46,271 bases of DNA from contig JAUIFJ010000027.1 in NCBI GenBank assembly GCA_030429345.1, positions 1-46,271 on the forward strand, read 5' to 3'. Both the position numbers and the translations under genes were made by a program. The notes under the pieces were generated by a model, which was not told the DNA's origin, made no database searches, and saw nothing but the letters and a program-made list of their open reading frames with translations. This DNA comes from a bacterium (GTDB lineage Bacteria > CAIWAD01). Each line of letters opens with the position of its first letter. The stretch's first letter is position 1. Shown here in pieces: positions 46,199 to 46,271 of this stretch.

Positions 46199-46271
46199 GC
46201 AATTGAATCCATGCGATTTTGAAGCAGCGCTGCGGTCATATATCCGGCCTCTTTGTGGAGGTTCAAGCCTC

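Overview
The window is a high-GC (roughly 63-66% by eye) bacterial chromosome segment from a diderm, flagellated organism. An outer membrane is implied by an LptD/OstA homologue (43416-46127, minus) and two lipoproteins, motility by a large flagellar locus. Two sigma-54-type promoters in that locus, a type-3 (short) ProS, a zinc-type ribosomal protein L28 and pervasive ATGA/GTGA stop-start overlaps fit a deep-branching candidate phylum near the FCB group, Gemmatimonadota or Krumholzibacteriota. That placement is inference; no rRNA gene is present.

Region by region. (1) 1-2547: the 3' part of an LRR-Roc-COR-TIR (ROCO) gene, visibly lower in GC than the rest and built on near-identical 69-bp repeats; it looks like accessory, immune-like cargo. 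(2) 2641-5689: a tightly overlapped folD-ddl-pabB operon (folate C1 metabolism, cell wall, p-aminobenzoate). (3) 5756-8120: two GNAT acetyltransferases and a lipoprotein, with paired REP-like palindromes between them. (4) 8358-27002: flagellar basal body, hook, stator and export genes: flgB flgC fliE fliF fliG fliH fliI fliJ, two MotE-like genes, fliK flgD flgE / motA motB / fliM fliN fliO fliP fliQ fliR. flgB and fliM are each preceded by a convincing sigma-54 -24/-12 element. A 22-unit 12-bp minisatellite between two copies of a 20-bp perfect palindrome separates motB from fliM, and palindromic REP-like elements sit on both sides of fliQ. (5) 27066-29632: tRNA-Gly(CCC), proS (minus), and greA with two tandem terminator-like hairpins in its leader. 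(6) 29869-38031: a shikimate/chorismate-use cluster: aroA, a fused aroE-aroK, a PabC-like aminotransferase, then aroB and aroQ, interrupted by a Clp/Hsp100-like protein with degraded ATPase motifs, rpmB, and a small protein resembling an IS200/REP-type (Y1) transposase without its catalytic histidines. (7) 38028-46127: an envelope-related block: a large exported protein with about twelve D-x-x-G-x-D-x-Y repeats plus HEAT-like repeats, a polysaccharide flippase, a lipoprotein, a DUF454 membrane protein bracketed by inverted repeats, and lptD.

How it works together: PabB and the PabC-like enzyme use chorismate, whose synthesis is largely encoded in region 6 (AroB, AroQ, AroE, AroK and AroA present; the first enzyme and AroC absent). 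FolD uses the folate made downstream of p-aminobenzoate. The flagellar block supplies rod, MS-ring, switch, stator, hook and the FliOPQR export gate, but flhA, flhB, flagellin and regulators must lie elsewhere.

The best candidates for something undescribed are the ROCO-TIR gene, the Clp-like protein with degenerate nucleotide sites, the GDD-repeat/HEAT envelope protein, the inactivated Y1-like protein in a genome carrying REP-like palindromes, and the minisatellite in the flagellar locus. I also noted a marked excess of the hexamer GTATAC inside genes.
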